From Labilithrix sp. (GTDB lineage Bacteria; Myxococcota_A; Polyangia; Polyangiales; Polyangiaceae): a stretch of DNA of 64,000 nt. The stretch's first letter is position 1. The number at the start of each line of letters is the position of its first letter. The stretch covers positions 1 through 64,000 of the forward strand of contig JAHBWE010000022.1 of NCBI GenBank assembly GCA_019637155.1, given 5' to 3'. This document shows, one piece after another, positions 34,008 through 43,590 of the stretch. The position numbers and the translations under genes are program-made. The notes beneath the pieces were generated by a model. The model saw only the letters and a list, made by a program, of their open reading frames with translations. It did no database searches and was not told where the DNA came from.

Positions 34008-34143
34008 GGGTCGCGGGCGTGACGGTGCATGCGCGGGTAGGCGGGTCGCGGGCGTGATGGCGCGTGCGCGGGTCGCGGGCGTGATGGCGCTCGCGGGTCG
34101 CGGGCGTGATGGTGCGCGTGCGCGGGGGCTGCGGGTGTGATGG
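34008..34143 (+). repeat. Imperfect tandem repeat upstream of the ABC transporter genes
   Basis: Five copies of GGGTCGCGGGCGTGATGG-like sequence start at 34008, 34043, 34070, 34095 and 34126, with spacings of 35, 27, 25 and 31 nt. Copies 2, 3 and 4 are identical over 18 nt; the first differs by one base and the last is worn. The array occupies the non-coding gap between malQ and the permease gene (232 nt), so it lies in the promoter region of one or both genes. Confidence 0.8.
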
Positions 34144-34185
34144 CGCTTTCGCCGCCGCGGAAGGTGTGCTCCCTTCGAGGGGCGA

Positions 34186-34977
34186 ATGGCGCGTATGCGG
34201 CGACACATCGGCTTTCCCGCGTTGCTCGCGCTCGGCGCCTCGCTCGCGCGACGGGGACCGCTCGCCGCGATCTCGCTCGGCATCTGCGCGCTCACGGTCT
34301 TCGTCGCCTGCATCGTCGCGGTCGCATACGCCACGCGCGGCGGGTCCGCGCCGGCGTATGCGGTGCCGATCGTGACGTCGAGCGCGGTCGCGTGGGGCGG
34401 GGGGATCCTCCTCGCGTTCTCCGCGTCGGCGAGCGCTCTGCGCCGCGATCGCGTCGAGGGCGTGCGCGAGCTCTTCGTCACACGGACGACCTCGCTCCGC
34501 GGCTACATCGTCGCGCGCGTCGGCGGGCTCGCGGCGCTCCTGGTCCTCGTCGTCGCCGGCGGCACCGCGCTCACCGGCACGCTCGCGGTGCTCGCGTCGC
34601 TGAAGGCCGAGGGGCTGCCGCGCACCATGCAGGCCTCCGCGGCCGCGATCGCCTACGCGGTCGGCTTCGCGGTGGTGGTTGCGCCGGTCGCGTTCGCGGC
34701 GCTCGGCGCGCGCACGCGGATGACGGGGTACCTCTTCCTCCTCGCGGTGCTGCTCTTGCCCGAGGCGATCACCTCCGCGCTCGAGGGCAGGCTCCCGACC
34801 GAGCTCCTCGAGGTCCTCACGATCCCGTCCGCGCTCGCTTCCCTGCGCGCGGCGATCGCGCCGGGCACCTCCGACGTGCTCCGCCTGCTCCGCGCGACGA
34901 TCGCGCTCGTCGCCTTCGGCGCGGCGGCGCTCGTTTGGATCCGCCGCGACCTCGCGCGACTGGAGCACGAGGCATGA
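34186..34977 (+). CDS. ABC-2-type transporter permease
   Basis: A 263-residue membrane protein with about six helices, e.g. LAAISLGICALTVFVACIVAVAY, GGLAALLVLVVAGGTALTGTL, and YLFLLAVLLLP. The cytoplasmic stretch RRDRVEGVRELFVTRTTSLRGYIVARVGG after the second helix is typical of the coupling region of ABC-2 permeases. No solute can be named. The ATG (GCGAATGGCGCG context) follows a tandem repeat. It overlaps the ATPase gene by ATGA. Confidence 0.8.
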   Translation: MARMRRHIGFPALLALGASLARRGPLAAISLGICALTVFVACIVAVAYATRGGSAPAYAVPIVTSSAVAWGGGILLAFSASASALRRDRVEGVRELFVTRTTSLRGYIVARVGGLAALLVLVVAGGTALTGTLAVLASLKAEGLPRTMQASAAAIAYAVGFAVVVAPVAFAALGARTRMTGYLFLLAVLLLPEAITSALEGRLPTELLEVLTIPSALASLRAAIAPGTSDVLRLLRATIALVAFGAAALVWIRRDLARLEHEA

Positions 34978-36014
34978 GCACGCCCTCGGCCTCGCCGTCC
35001 CGCGCGCCCACGCTCGCGCTCGCAGGGGTGAGCGCGAGCGGAAAGCTCGGGCTCAAGATCGATCGCGTGTCGCTCGAGGCCGAGAAGGGGAGCGTCCTCG
35101 CGATCGTCGGCGCGCCCCGCGACGGCACCGGGCTCCTTCTCGACGTCATCGACGGCACAGCGCGCCCAAAGACCGGGAGCGTGCACGCGCCCGCGCGCGT
35201 CCGCGTCGCGCGGGTCACGCTCGATGCGCCGCTACCCGATGCGCTCCGCGTCGACGAGGTATGCGCGCTGTCGTCGGCGCTCCGCGGAGGGGCGAGCGCG
35301 CCGGCTGGATCGCGCGCGTCGGCGGGAGGGGCGAACGCGTCGGCGGGAGGGGCGAGCGCGTCGGCGGGGTCGAGCGTGTCGGCGGGAGCTTCCGCCAGCG
35401 AGGTGTTGGGCGCGCTGCACCTCGAGTCGCTCGCGAAGCGCAGCGTGCGCTCGCTCTCTGTGGACGAGCGCCGCGCGGTCACGCTCGCGCTCGCGCTCGC
35501 CGCCCCGGTCGAGCTCCTGCTCGTCGAGGAGCCGCTCGCGCTCCTCGCTCCGCTCGCGACGCGGGTGGTGGTGGAGCGCCTCCGCGAGCGTGCGAAGACG
35601 GCATGCGTCGTCGTCGCCACCGCCTCTCCACGCGACGCGACGCGCGTGGGCGATCGCATCGCCGTCCTCGCCGACGGCGTGCTCACGCCGATCGAGGAGT
35701 CGAACACGGTGTCGCGCGACGCGGGCTCGCTCCGCGTCGTCGTCGCGGCCGCGCAGGGCAAGAGCGGCGCGGCCTCCCTCATCGGCGCGCTCGGCCGCGA
35801 AGACGCCGTCGTGCGCGTCGACTCCGCCGCCTTCGCCGCGGGCGAGGCGACGGTCCTCCACGTCCACGGCGACGACCTCGGCGCGCTCGCGAAGGCGGTC
35901 ACGCGCGCCATCGCGGCGGCGAAGGTCGACGTCGACCTCGTCGAACCGAGCATCATGCCCCTCGACGCGATCCGCGCCCAGATCGCCGCCCACGCCGCGG
36001 AGTCACGCTCGTGA
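34974..36014 (+). CDS. ABC-ATPase-like subunit lacking the Walker A lysine, with inserted repeat
   Basis: A 346-residue protein with the outline of an ABC nucleotide-binding domain. The Walker A position reads GAPRDGTGLLL (46-56), with Thr where the Lys should be. The signature region is SLSVDERRAVTLALAL (about 160-175) and the Walker B region VELLLVEEPLALL, with Glu replacing the Asp. Between the Q-loop area and the signature, residues 105-142 are a repeat array of GGASASA-type units. A C-terminal domain of about 90 residues follows. ATP hydrolysis is doubtful. It is ATGA-coupled to the permease and GTGA-coupled to the next membrane gene. Confidence 0.75.
   Translation: MSTPSASPSRAPTLALAGVSASGKLGLKIDRVSLEAEKGSVLAIVGAPRDGTGLLLDVIDGTARPKTGSVHAPARVRVARVTLDAPLPDALRVDEVCALSSALRGGASAPAGSRASAGGANASAGGASASAGSSVSAGASASEVLGALHLESLAKRSVRSLSVDERRAVTLALALAAPVELLLVEEPLALLAPLATRVVVERLRERAKTACVVVATASPRDATRVGDRIAVLADGVLTPIEESNTVSRDAGSLRVVVAAAQGKSGAASLIGALGREDAVVRVDSAAFAAGEATVLHVHGDDLGALAKAVTRAIAAAKVDVDLVEPSIMPLDAIRAQIAAHAAESRS
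35286..35399 (+). repeat. In-frame 18/21-nt repeat array inside the ATPase gene
   Basis: Units encode GGASAPA, GSRASA, GGANASA, GGASASA, GSSVSA and GASAS. Two neighbouring 21-nt units (35325-35345 and 35346-35366) differ by a single base, a sign of recent slippage or unequal exchange. All units are multiples of three, so length changes would keep the reading frame. Confidence 0.85.
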
Positions 36015-36676
36015 TCGCGACGCTGGCGCGGGTGCATGGGGCGCGGGTGATGCGCTTTCGGAGGAGCTGGTGGACGCTCCTTGTGTGGGCGTTGCTCGCG
36101 GTTGCCGCGGCGATGGCGACGCGGAGCGGCGCTGACCAGGTGGTGCGCGGGACCTTCGGGTTCGTCGTCGTGCCGCTCCTCGCGTACGGTGCGGTCACCG
36201 CGACGCTCGGCGGCCATGGGCTCCGCGCGTCGGTGCGTCCGCTCGTCGTCCTCGGCGCCGACGCAGGCCGCGCGGCCCTCGCGGCGGTGCTCGCGTCCGC
36301 GGTGCTCGCCGCGCTCGCGTGCGCCGCCGTCGGCGCGGTGGTCTGCGTGCTCGCGCATCGCGCCGGCGACCCGCCGTTGTTGCAGGACGTCGTCGCCACC
36401 GCCGGCATCTCGCTGCTCGCCGGCGCCGCGTACGCCGCGTACTTCTGCGCAGGCTCCGCGATCGGCAAGGGCGCGATGCGCGGCGCCTTCCTCGCGATCG
36501 ACTGGCTCGTAGGCTCGCAAGGCGGCTTCGGTTCGCTCTTCACACCGCGCGGCCATCTGACGAGCCTCCTCGGCGGCGCCCAGGCCTTCGAGCTCCCCGC
36601 CCGCACCAGCTCCATCGTCCTCGTCGGCCTCACCCTCCTCTATACGATCGCCGCCGTCCGCCTCGGCCGCCGCTGA
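36011..36676 (+). CDS. Second membrane subunit of the ABC exporter
   Basis: A 221-residue membrane protein with about six helices (e.g. WWTLLVWALLAVAAAMAT, VVVPLLAYGAVTATLGG, AVLASAVLAALACAAVGAVVCVL). It has no recognised domain, but its size, hydrophobicity and the GTGA overlap with the ATPase-like gene make it a transporter partner. With the upstream permease and ATPase it forms a three-gene unit. A hairpin after the stop (36691-36730) ends the unit. Confidence 0.7.
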   Translation: MIATLARVHGARVMRFRRSWWTLLVWALLAVAAAMATRSGADQVVRGTFGFVVVPLLAYGAVTATLGGHGLRASVRPLVVLGADAGRAALAAVLASAVLAALACAAVGAVVCVLAHRAGDPPLLQDVVATAGISLLAGAAYAAYFCAGSAIGKGAMRGAFLAIDWLVGSQGGFGSLFTPRGHLTSLLGGAQAFELPARTSSIVLVGLTLLYTIAAVRLGRR

Positions 36677-36690
36677 TTCTCCGGGCCCGA

Positions 36691-36730
36691 CGATGCGCCT
36701 CGAACGAGTTGGATTCGACGAGGCGCATCG
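36691..36730. terminator. 12-bp-stem hairpin between convergent genes
   Basis: CGATGCGCCTCG (36691-36702) pairs perfectly with CGAGGCGCATCG (36719-36730) over a 16-nt loop. It is in the 76-nt gap between the exporter unit and the convergent M4 protease gene, so it probably terminates both. There is no U-run on either side. Confidence 0.6.
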
Positions 36731-36752
36731 CTCGAGGCGATGAGAGGGACGG

Positions 36753-39035
36753 CTACTGATCGGCCGCGGCGTCGGTGGGGGCGCCGGCTTCCGGGCAGCC
36801 GGGGACGGTGCACTGGAGGACTCCTCCCGAGGGCGCCCACACCTGCTTGATGGCGATCTCCTGGCAAGAGACGAGCGTGCCGGTGCCCGACTTGATCGTC
36901 GTCATGCCGTCGGCGTCGAGGTCGAGGTACGTGCCGCTGCAGGGCCCCCCGTTCTTGCCGTCGTAGTCCGAGTCCGCGCAGGCCTGGGGCGAGATCGAGA
37001 TGCCCGACTGGCAGAGGAAGGTGCCGTCGGCCGTTCGGCAGTCACAGCGGTTCTCCGTCTCCTCGACCTGCATGTAGCCGGTGCAGCTCGCGCTCTGGAG
37101 CCCCGTGAAGGTACCGAACTCGGTGCAGGGGCCGCCGTTCTCCGGCGAGGTCTTGCACAGCGTAATGTCCTTTAGACGGTTGACGCAGGTGCAGGTCGCG
37201 GCGGCGTCCGCATCCGCGCCACCGTCCGCGCACGTCGGCCCGCCGCAGACGACCCCCCAATCGGTGCGGGCCTTCTCGTCCGTGAGGTACTCGATCCCCA
37301 CGAACGCGCACACGACCGCCGCGAGATCGGAGCTCCCCTCCCCGTAGCGCTCGAGCGCGAGCGACATCACGTTCACGGCCGCCGCCTCGATGTCGGCCCT
37401 CGGGACGAACTTCACCATCGCGTCCCACCACAGGTCCTCGGACTTCTCGATCCCGAGCGGCTGGCTCACGACGACCTGCGACCGATCGTGGGTGCCGCCG
37501 TAGGTCATCAGGTACCAGGCGTTCGAGAGGATCCCGGAGTTGATGTGCACGCCGCCGTTGTCGGCCGCGCCCGTGAACCTGTTCTGGTAGCTGTCGCGAG
37601 CGACGTAGTCCCCGCCTCCGATGACGTTGTGCTGCGCCTCCGGGTTGCTGGGGTGCGCCATGTTTCGTATCCCGCCTGGGTTGTAGGTCATGTCGGCGAA
37701 CTTCTCGGGCGAGGCGCCGAAGGGATCCAGGTGGGCCTTTGCGAACATCCCGAAGATGTCGGCGAGCGCTTCGTTCACGGCACCCGACTCGCCCTGGTAG
37801 ATGAGTCCGACGGACGGCGTCCGGTTCTCGATCACACCATGCATGAACTCGTGCGTGCAGAACTCGATGGAGGTGGAGAGCGGCTTCATCTTCCCGCCGC
37901 TGTGGGAGTCGCCGTCCGAAAAGTGGATCCCGACGCCGATGTCCGAGCTCGTCGTCCAGAAGCCCAACCCGCTCGTCGCACGCGTGTCGTGCACGAAGAG
38001 CTGGAACTGCGTCCCCTTGTTGTCGAAGGACTTCCAGTCGAACCGCGTGCGGAACCAATGCTCTATCTCGGCGACGTTCGCCTGCGCGCTCACGGCCGCC
38101 CCCATGCCCCCCTGCTCGATCGAACGCGGATCCCACTCATCGAGCTTCGTGGACGCGATGGCGGTCGAGCTCGGGTACGCGATCGTGATGATCCCGGCAC
38201 GGTCCGCCGTTGGCGTCTGCCCGAGGCGGTAGTTGCCCGGACCTACCTCGGTGACGGTGAACTCTCGAGGCACGATGCCGATGACGTCGTAACCGCTGCC
38301 GGTCCTGTCGATGCTCGGCACCGCGTCGTAGGCCTCGAGCACGGCGCCGGTCTGCGCGTCGATGCGGTACGAGAGCTCGGTGGTGACGGTGGGCGACGAG
38401 ATCCCGACGCGGAGCGCCCACGCCAGCTTGGCGCCCGCGCCCTCCGGGAAGAGCACCTGCTCGGGCGTCGGGGGCAGGGCGATCCACGAAGGGTTGAAGC
38501 CTGGGTAGCGCGTCGCGAGCTCCGCTTCGACCGCGGCGCGCGCGGCGTCGGGCGTCACGGCGGGGCTCGCCACGGCCTGCGCGGCGAGGGGATAGGTCAC
38601 CCCCGTGATGGAGGTGAGCGATCGATCGGCCCGGAAGCTCACCGTCAGGACGTGACGATCCACGGGCAAGCCGCCGCCGCGCTGCTGGAAGGAGACGACG
38701 CTCCCTCCTTTGATCTCCACGGTCTCGAGGTACGCGAGGTTGGCGTTCGTGTCCTTGATCTTGAAGAGGTCCTCGTACTTCGCGAGGAACGCGCGCGCGG
38801 CCTCCTCGAGGCTCGCCTCGGGGGACGGGGCGATCGGCGTGACGGCGGTGGCGATGAGCGGTGTGTCGGTGGCCGGATCCATCGTCACGATCCACCTGGT
38901 GCCGGTCTCCCGCTCGAGCCGGCCCTTCGGATCGGCGTCCTTCGAATCGTTCACGCTTACAGTGCTGCAGCCTTCCACCACCGCCAGCGCGCCAGCGAGC
39001 GTTCCCCCCAAGAGCCACCAGAACGACTTCTTCAT
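36753..39035 (-). CDS. Secreted M4-family (thermolysin-like) metalloprotease lipoprotein
   Basis: A 760-residue extracellular protease. Signal with lipobox (VVEGC, Cys 23); FTP-type propeptide (about 60-235), which keeps the enzyme inactive until cleaved; M4 catalytic domain (about 255-600) with HEFMH (395-399, catalytic Glu 396), NEALADIFG (third zinc ligand Glu 422) and DNGGVHINSG (catalytic His 497). The C-terminal 140 residues contain about 20 cysteines in GGPC..-type units and are probably a disulfide-rich, calcium-like repeat. The start has a strong ribosome site (GGGAGGTGAC, then ATG). Divergent to another large protease. Confidence 0.95.
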   Translation of the reverse strand: MKKSFWWLLGGTLAGALAVVEGCSTVSVNDSKDADPKGRLERETGTRWIVTMDPATDTPLIATAVTPIAPSPEASLEEAARAFLAKYEDLFKIKDTNANLAYLETVEIKGGSVVSFQQRGGGLPVDRHVLTVSFRADRSLTSITGVTYPLAAQAVASPAVTPDAARAAVEAELATRYPGFNPSWIALPPTPEQVLFPEGAGAKLAWALRVGISSPTVTTELSYRIDAQTGAVLEAYDAVPSIDRTGSGYDVIGIVPREFTVTEVGPGNYRLGQTPTADRAGIITIAYPSSTAIASTKLDEWDPRSIEQGGMGAAVSAQANVAEIEHWFRTRFDWKSFDNKGTQFQLFVHDTRATSGLGFWTTSSDIGVGIHFSDGDSHSGGKMKPLSTSIEFCTHEFMHGVIENRTPSVGLIYQGESGAVNEALADIFGMFAKAHLDPFGASPEKFADMTYNPGGIRNMAHPSNPEAQHNVIGGGDYVARDSYQNRFTGAADNGGVHINSGILSNAWYLMTYGGTHDRSQVVVSQPLGIEKSEDLWWDAMVKFVPRADIEAAAVNVMSLALERYGEGSSDLAAVVCAFVGIEYLTDEKARTDWGVVCGGPTCADGGADADAAATCTCVNRLKDITLCKTSPENGGPCTEFGTFTGLQSASCTGYMQVEETENRCDCRTADGTFLCQSGISISPQACADSDYDGKNGGPCSGTYLDLDADGMTTIKSGTGTLVSCQEIAIKQVWAPSGGVLQCTVPGCPEAGAPTDAAADQ

Positions 39036-39231
39036 GTCACCTCCCTAAGCAGAACCAGGTAAGACGCCGGATCCGCCAGCGTATTCATGAACTTACTAGC
39101 GTCGCTGGGAGACGGTCGAATTTGCCGCATGATCGCGCAGTTAGCGCGGGGACTGGCACAAGGGCCAGGTGGTGCTACATCCACCTACCTAGGCTCCTCA
39201 ATTTTTGATGGGCCGGGGGAGAAATCGCTCG

Positions 39232-42200
39232 ATGCCGTCGTACCGCTCCTGGTTCGCTGCCCTTGCGCTCGCTGCTCTCGCCGCCGTCGGTCAAGGCTGC
39301 GCCGAGGAGCGCGCCCCCATCAATCGCGTCCAGCTCGGCGCGATGCCCAAGAAGTTCTTCGTCGGCGACAAGCTCGACGACTCGTCGGACGATCCGGAGT
39401 TCTACTTCCGCACCACGATCGCCGACGTGTCCGCGGGGGCCGGGTCGGACTCGCTCTTCACGTCGTCCGATGCGCAGCCGACGGTGCGGATCCGGTGGGA
39501 GATCACCGAGCACAAGATCATCGGGCGCCTCGCCTACGAGCTCATCACCAACACGGACCAGAAGGGCACCAACGGCGCGCCGCGTGGCGACGAGCCGCGG
39601 TCCGGCGGCGCCGGCGGGAAGGCCCCCGCGCGGCCGACGACGGACGGGCAGATCGTCGCCGCGTTCGCGATCGTGAAGCACTTCGACGTTCGCCGGACCT
39701 ACAACGAGAGCACCGGCGAAGAGAACAACGTCATCGACGAGATCCAGTCCGATCGGCCGTGGAACCAGCGCGAGTACATCCGCATCGACTTCTCGCAGAA
39801 CCTCGTCACCGACGCGTACGACCTCGACGCCGCGTCTCAGCTCGGGCTCTACGGCGGCGTGAAGTGGGACGCCACCGCGTACGAGCTCACCGATCCGAAT
39901 TCGCCCGACGCGCCCGTCATCGACCTCTCCGGCGGGTACTTCGACGTCACGAACAAGAACTTCGCCGCGCCGCAGATGATCCACGACCCCGAGTGGGGCG
40001 ACTTCCCGGCGTGCCTCCTCACCGGCGACTACCCGCGCATCTCGTGCAACCCGAGCGAAGTGAAGATGCGGCTCGCGTTCAAGCGCGTGACCGACACCGA
40101 CTACGAGCCGGTCGACTTCGACGGCAACAAGATGGACATGTTCGGGTACTTCACGAACGACCGCTTCGGCTACGACCGCCACTACGGCGTCGTCGACGAT
40201 CGCTGGCATCGCTTCGCGTCGCGCTGGAACCTGTACACGAAGTCCCACGCCGATCCCGCCGTCGCCTGCGCCACGCCCGAGACCACGCCGGAGGGGAAGA
40301 GCCCGCATCGCGACGAGGACAAAGACGGCACCGAGGACGAGTGCGCCTCGGTCGGCCGCGGCTCGCGCTGCGACGAGTTCAGCCAGGCCTGCACCATCCC
40401 GCTCCGCGATCGCGCCGTGCGCACGATCGCGTGGCACGTGAACCGCGAGTTCCCGGAGGACCTCTTCGAGGGCTCGCGCAAGGTCGTGAAGGAGTGGAGC
40501 GACGCGCTCCGCGTCGCCGTGCTCGCGGGTCGCCTCGCCGAGTGCCGGCGCACGAACGAAGACGGCTGCGAGGACACGCTCGGCTGGCCGTCGCGCTGGT
40601 CGGACGACTTCGTCCCCCCCGTCGGCGACGCGCACGAGGACGAGGTGCCCGAGGTCTTCGTCCTCTGCCACAACCCCGTCGACCCCGCGAAGGGCGACGA
40701 TCCCGCGTGCGGCGAGAAGGACACGTCGCCCCGCCTCGGCGACCTCCGCTACAACCTCTACACCTTCATCACCGCGGCGCAGGCCCAGGCCCCGTGGGGC
40801 ATCATGGTCGACGCGGAGGATCCGCTCACCGGCGAGAAGATCGCGGGCAGCGTGAACCAGTACGGCGTGACGCTCGACAAGGCCGCGGGCCAGCTCGCCG
40901 ACCTCGTCGACCTCCTCAACGGCACCACCCCCGCGACCAAGTTCATCGAGGGGCGGGACGTCAGCGCCTGGGTCCAGATGCAGACGGCGAAGGAGCGCGC
41001 GCAGCACGGCGAGCTCACCTCCGCGGACCTCTACGGGCGCATGACCGCGTTCGACCCGAAGGTCCTCACGCCGTTCACCACCGGCAGGGCGGCGAAGTCG
41101 AAGGCCCCCGCGAAGGTGCGCCACAACGAGCGCATGAAGGCGCTCGCCGCGTCCGGCAAGCTCGGGATGGGCAACGGCGCGATCAGCCAGCGCATGACGA
41201 AGCTCCGCGGCGGCGACGTCGAGGCGAGGATGGTCACGCCCGAGGTCGCGCAGCTCTCCGGGCTCGACCCGAAGGCGGCGGTGACGAAGGCGACGATCGA
41301 TCGCGCGACGCCGTTCGCCCGCACCGCGCCGCTCTTCCGCCGCGCGCTCGAGGCCCGCGCCAACGTCGGCCGCGCGCGCCGCCACGCGTGCCGGCGCGAA
41401 GGACCGGAGGCCGATCACCTCGTCGGCCTCGCGCGGAAGGCGCAGAAGCTCTTCGGCAAGCCGGATCCGAAGGACGCCGCCGCCGTCGCCGAGAACAAGG
41501 CGAAGGTCCAGCAGTGGGCGCGCGTCTCGTTCGCGAACGGCGTCTGGGCGCACGAGTTCGGGCACTCCGTCGGCCTCCGCCACAACTTCGCCGGCACCTT
41601 CGACTCCCTCAACTACGACGTCGAGTACTGGCAGCTCCGCACCAAGAACGGCACCGTCACGCGGGAGTGCCCGTCCGGCACGACCGACGGCAGCGACTGC
41701 ATCGGGCCCCGCTACTCCGATCCGCTCACGGAGGAGGAGATCGACAAGGGCATCGGGCAGTACGCGACCTCGAGCGTCATGGACTACCCGGGCGACCAGC
41801 AGCTCGACATGCACCTCCTCGGCTCCTACGACCGCGCCGCCGCGCGCTTCGGCTACTCCGGCGTCGTCGACGTGTTCGCGGCGAAGGGCATGAGCGTGAA
41901 GGGCTCCGGCGCGGGCCAGGTGAAGGCCTACGAGGCGACCGACTTCATCGACGGCCCCGGCCTCTTCGGCGCGATCAGCTTCTCGCAGCCGAGCGGGGAT
42001 CCGAAGTACATGCACTACTCGCGGTACGCGTCCGAGTTCGGGCTCGTGAACGACTGCAAGGCCGACCCCGACTCGCCGCTCGGCACGAAGTGCCGGGGCG
42101 CCGAGATGGATGTCGTCGATTATCGCGATCTCGAGGACTTCGCCTCGATCCCCGAATACGCGGCGTTCGCGACGGTGAAGGCGGCCGTCGACCCGAAGGG

Positions 42201-43590
42201 GCGCGTTCGCCGCGGCTACGTGTTCTCCTCCGACGAGTACGCCGACAGCGGCAACGTCCCGTCCTTCTCCTACGACGCCGGCGCCGATCCCTACGAGCAG
42301 GTGCGCTTCCTCGAGTCGGCGTACGAGAACCGCTACCTCCTCGACGCGTTCCGCCGCAACCGCACCCAGTTCAACTCGTGGGACGTCGTCGCGCGCACGC
42401 AGTCGCACTACCTCGACCCGATCCAGAACATCGCCAAGACGTTCGCGTTCGCGATGGTGCTCGACGTCGACGACCCCACCAAGCCGCCGCCGCAGCTCAT
42501 GGCCGACGGCCACTACGGCCCGCTCGCGGCCGCCACGAGCGTCGCGTTCGACCTCTTCACGCGCATGATCACGCGCCCCGAGCCGGGCTCGTACTGCTCG
42601 ACCGGCGCGGCGGACTGCTCCGGCGTCCAGCCGCCCGGGCTCTACGACTACATCTTCGTCGCCGATCCGTTCCCGCTGCCGAAGGAGACCGCCTACGCGT
42701 TCAACCTCCCGATCGGCACCGGCCGCTTCATCCACAACGACTTCGACTACGACAAGGGCTACTGGTGGTCCGACTACCAGAAGCAGGTCGGCTCGTTCTA
42801 CGACAAGACCTGGGCCTTCTATTACCTGTCCGAGGCGTACGACTCCTTCATCTCGAACTCGAAGGAGGACTTCGTCGACGGCCGCTACAAGAACGTCAAC
42901 TTCGCCACGATCTACCCGGAGCAGATGCGCCGCCTCTACGCGTCGCTCCTCACCGGTGACGTCGAGTCGTACGCGCCGGCCGCGCTCCCGGGCGCGGGCG
43001 ACGCGCCGGGCGGTCCGATCGCGAACCTCGTCTACCCCGAGTGGCACCTCGCGAGCGGGCTCGGCAACCGCCCCGAGGCGAAGCCGAAGATCGTCGACCC
43101 CGCGTTCGGCTGGAACGAGCAGCTCTACGCGATGGTCTGGGGGACGATGCTCCTCCCCACCACCTGGGAGAACTCGTTCATCGAGGACGCGCGCATCACC
43201 GCCCTCGCGAACGAGCAGATGTCGTGGCCGGAGGACGAGACGATCGTGTTCGTCGATCCCGTCACGAGCATCACGTACCGCGCGCACTCCACCGGCACGG
43301 AGAAGATCTTCGGCGTCGACAAGGAGAAGTCGGTCGGCGCGCGCATGCTCGCGTGGGCGAACAACCTCGTCCTCGAGGCGTACGTCTGCCAGGTCGATGC
43401 CGACGGCTACTACGTCTACAACGACGACGGCACGCCGAAGCTCAAGCTGAAGAACGGCAAGGTCCAGCCGAACCCCGACTTTCCGGGCGGCGTGGCCGCG
43501 CTCCGCCGCTACGTCGCGAACATCGACGTCATGCGCCAGCTCACGTCGACGTTCCTCCGCCCGATCAACGAGGCGCTCCCCGCTCCGTGA
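39232..43590 (+). CDS. Large secreted zinc metalloprotease (metzincin-type motif)
   Basis: A 1452-residue predicted lipoprotein. ATG 39232 is chosen because GGGGGAG (39214-39220) precedes it and the signal peptide begins directly; ATG 39208 would add eight residues. Lipobox GQGC. The zinc motif HEFGHSVGLRH (H774, E775, H778, H784) is the metzincin HExxHxxGxxH, and SSVMDYPG later supplies the Met-turn. This layout is shared with a large family of bacterial secreted proteases of the DUF5117 type (recalled, not checked). Several acidic DxDxDG-like loops (e.g. DEDKDGTEDE) may bind calcium. The next small gene overlaps by GTGA. Confidence 0.88.
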   Translation: MPSYRSWFAALALAALAAVGQGCAEERAPINRVQLGAMPKKFFVGDKLDDSSDDPEFYFRTTIADVSAGAGSDSLFTSSDAQPTVRIRWEITEHKIIGRLAYELITNTDQKGTNGAPRGDEPRSGGAGGKAPARPTTDGQIVAAFAIVKHFDVRRTYNESTGEENNVIDEIQSDRPWNQREYIRIDFSQNLVTDAYDLDAASQLGLYGGVKWDATAYELTDPNSPDAPVIDLSGGYFDVTNKNFAAPQMIHDPEWGDFPACLLTGDYPRISCNPSEVKMRLAFKRVTDTDYEPVDFDGNKMDMFGYFTNDRFGYDRHYGVVDDRWHRFASRWNLYTKSHADPAVACATPETTPEGKSPHRDEDKDGTEDECASVGRGSRCDEFSQACTIPLRDRAVRTIAWHVNREFPEDLFEGSRKVVKEWSDALRVAVLAGRLAECRRTNEDGCEDTLGWPSRWSDDFVPPVGDAHEDEVPEVFVLCHNPVDPAKGDDPACGEKDTSPRLGDLRYNLYTFITAAQAQAPWGIMVDAEDPLTGEKIAGSVNQYGVTLDKAAGQLADLVDLLNGTTPATKFIEGRDVSAWVQMQTAKERAQHGELTSADLYGRMTAFDPKVLTPFTTGRAAKSKAPAKVRHNERMKALAASGKLGMGNGAISQRMTKLRGGDVEARMVTPEVAQLSGLDPKAAVTKATIDRATPFARTAPLFRRALEARANVGRARRHACRREGPEADHLVGLARKAQKLFGKPDPKDAAAVAENKAKVQQWARVSFANGVWAHEFGHSVGLRHNFAGTFDSLNYDVEYWQLRTKNGTVTRECPSGTTDGSDCIGPRYSDPLTEEEIDKGIGQYATSSVMDYPGDQQLDMHLLGSYDRAAARFGYSGVVDVFAAKGMSVKGSGAGQVKAYEATDFIDGPGLFGAISFSQPSGDPKYMHYSRYASEFGLVNDCKADPDSPLGTKCRGAEMDVVDYRDLEDFASIPEYAAFATVKAAVDPKGRVRRGYVFSSDEYADSGNVPSFSYDAGADPYEQVRFLESAYENRYLLDAFRRNRTQFNSWDVVARTQSHYLDPIQNIAKTFAFAMVLDVDDPTKPPPQLMADGHYGPLAAATSVAFDLFTRMITRPEPGSYCSTGAADCSGVQPPGLYDYIFVADPFPLPKETAYAFNLPIGTGRFIHNDFDYDKGYWWSDYQKQVGSFYDKTWAFYYLSEAYDSFISNSKEDFVDGRYKNVNFATIYPEQMRRLYASLLTGDVESYAPAALPGAGDAPGGPIANLVYPEWHLASGLGNRPEAKPKIVDPAFGWNEQLYAMVWGTMLLPTTWENSFIEDARITALANEQMSWPEDETIVFVDPVTSITYRAHSTGTEKIFGVDKEKSVGARMLAWANNLVLEAYVCQVDADGYYVYNDDGTPKLKLKNGKVQPNPDFPGGVAALRRYVANIDVMRQLTSTFLRPINEALPAP

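Noticed and set aside
39161..39190. TGGCAC sequence as a sigma-54 promoter for the large protease
   Set aside because: The -12 element (TTGC) is missing at the required distance; the -24 match alone is not enough.
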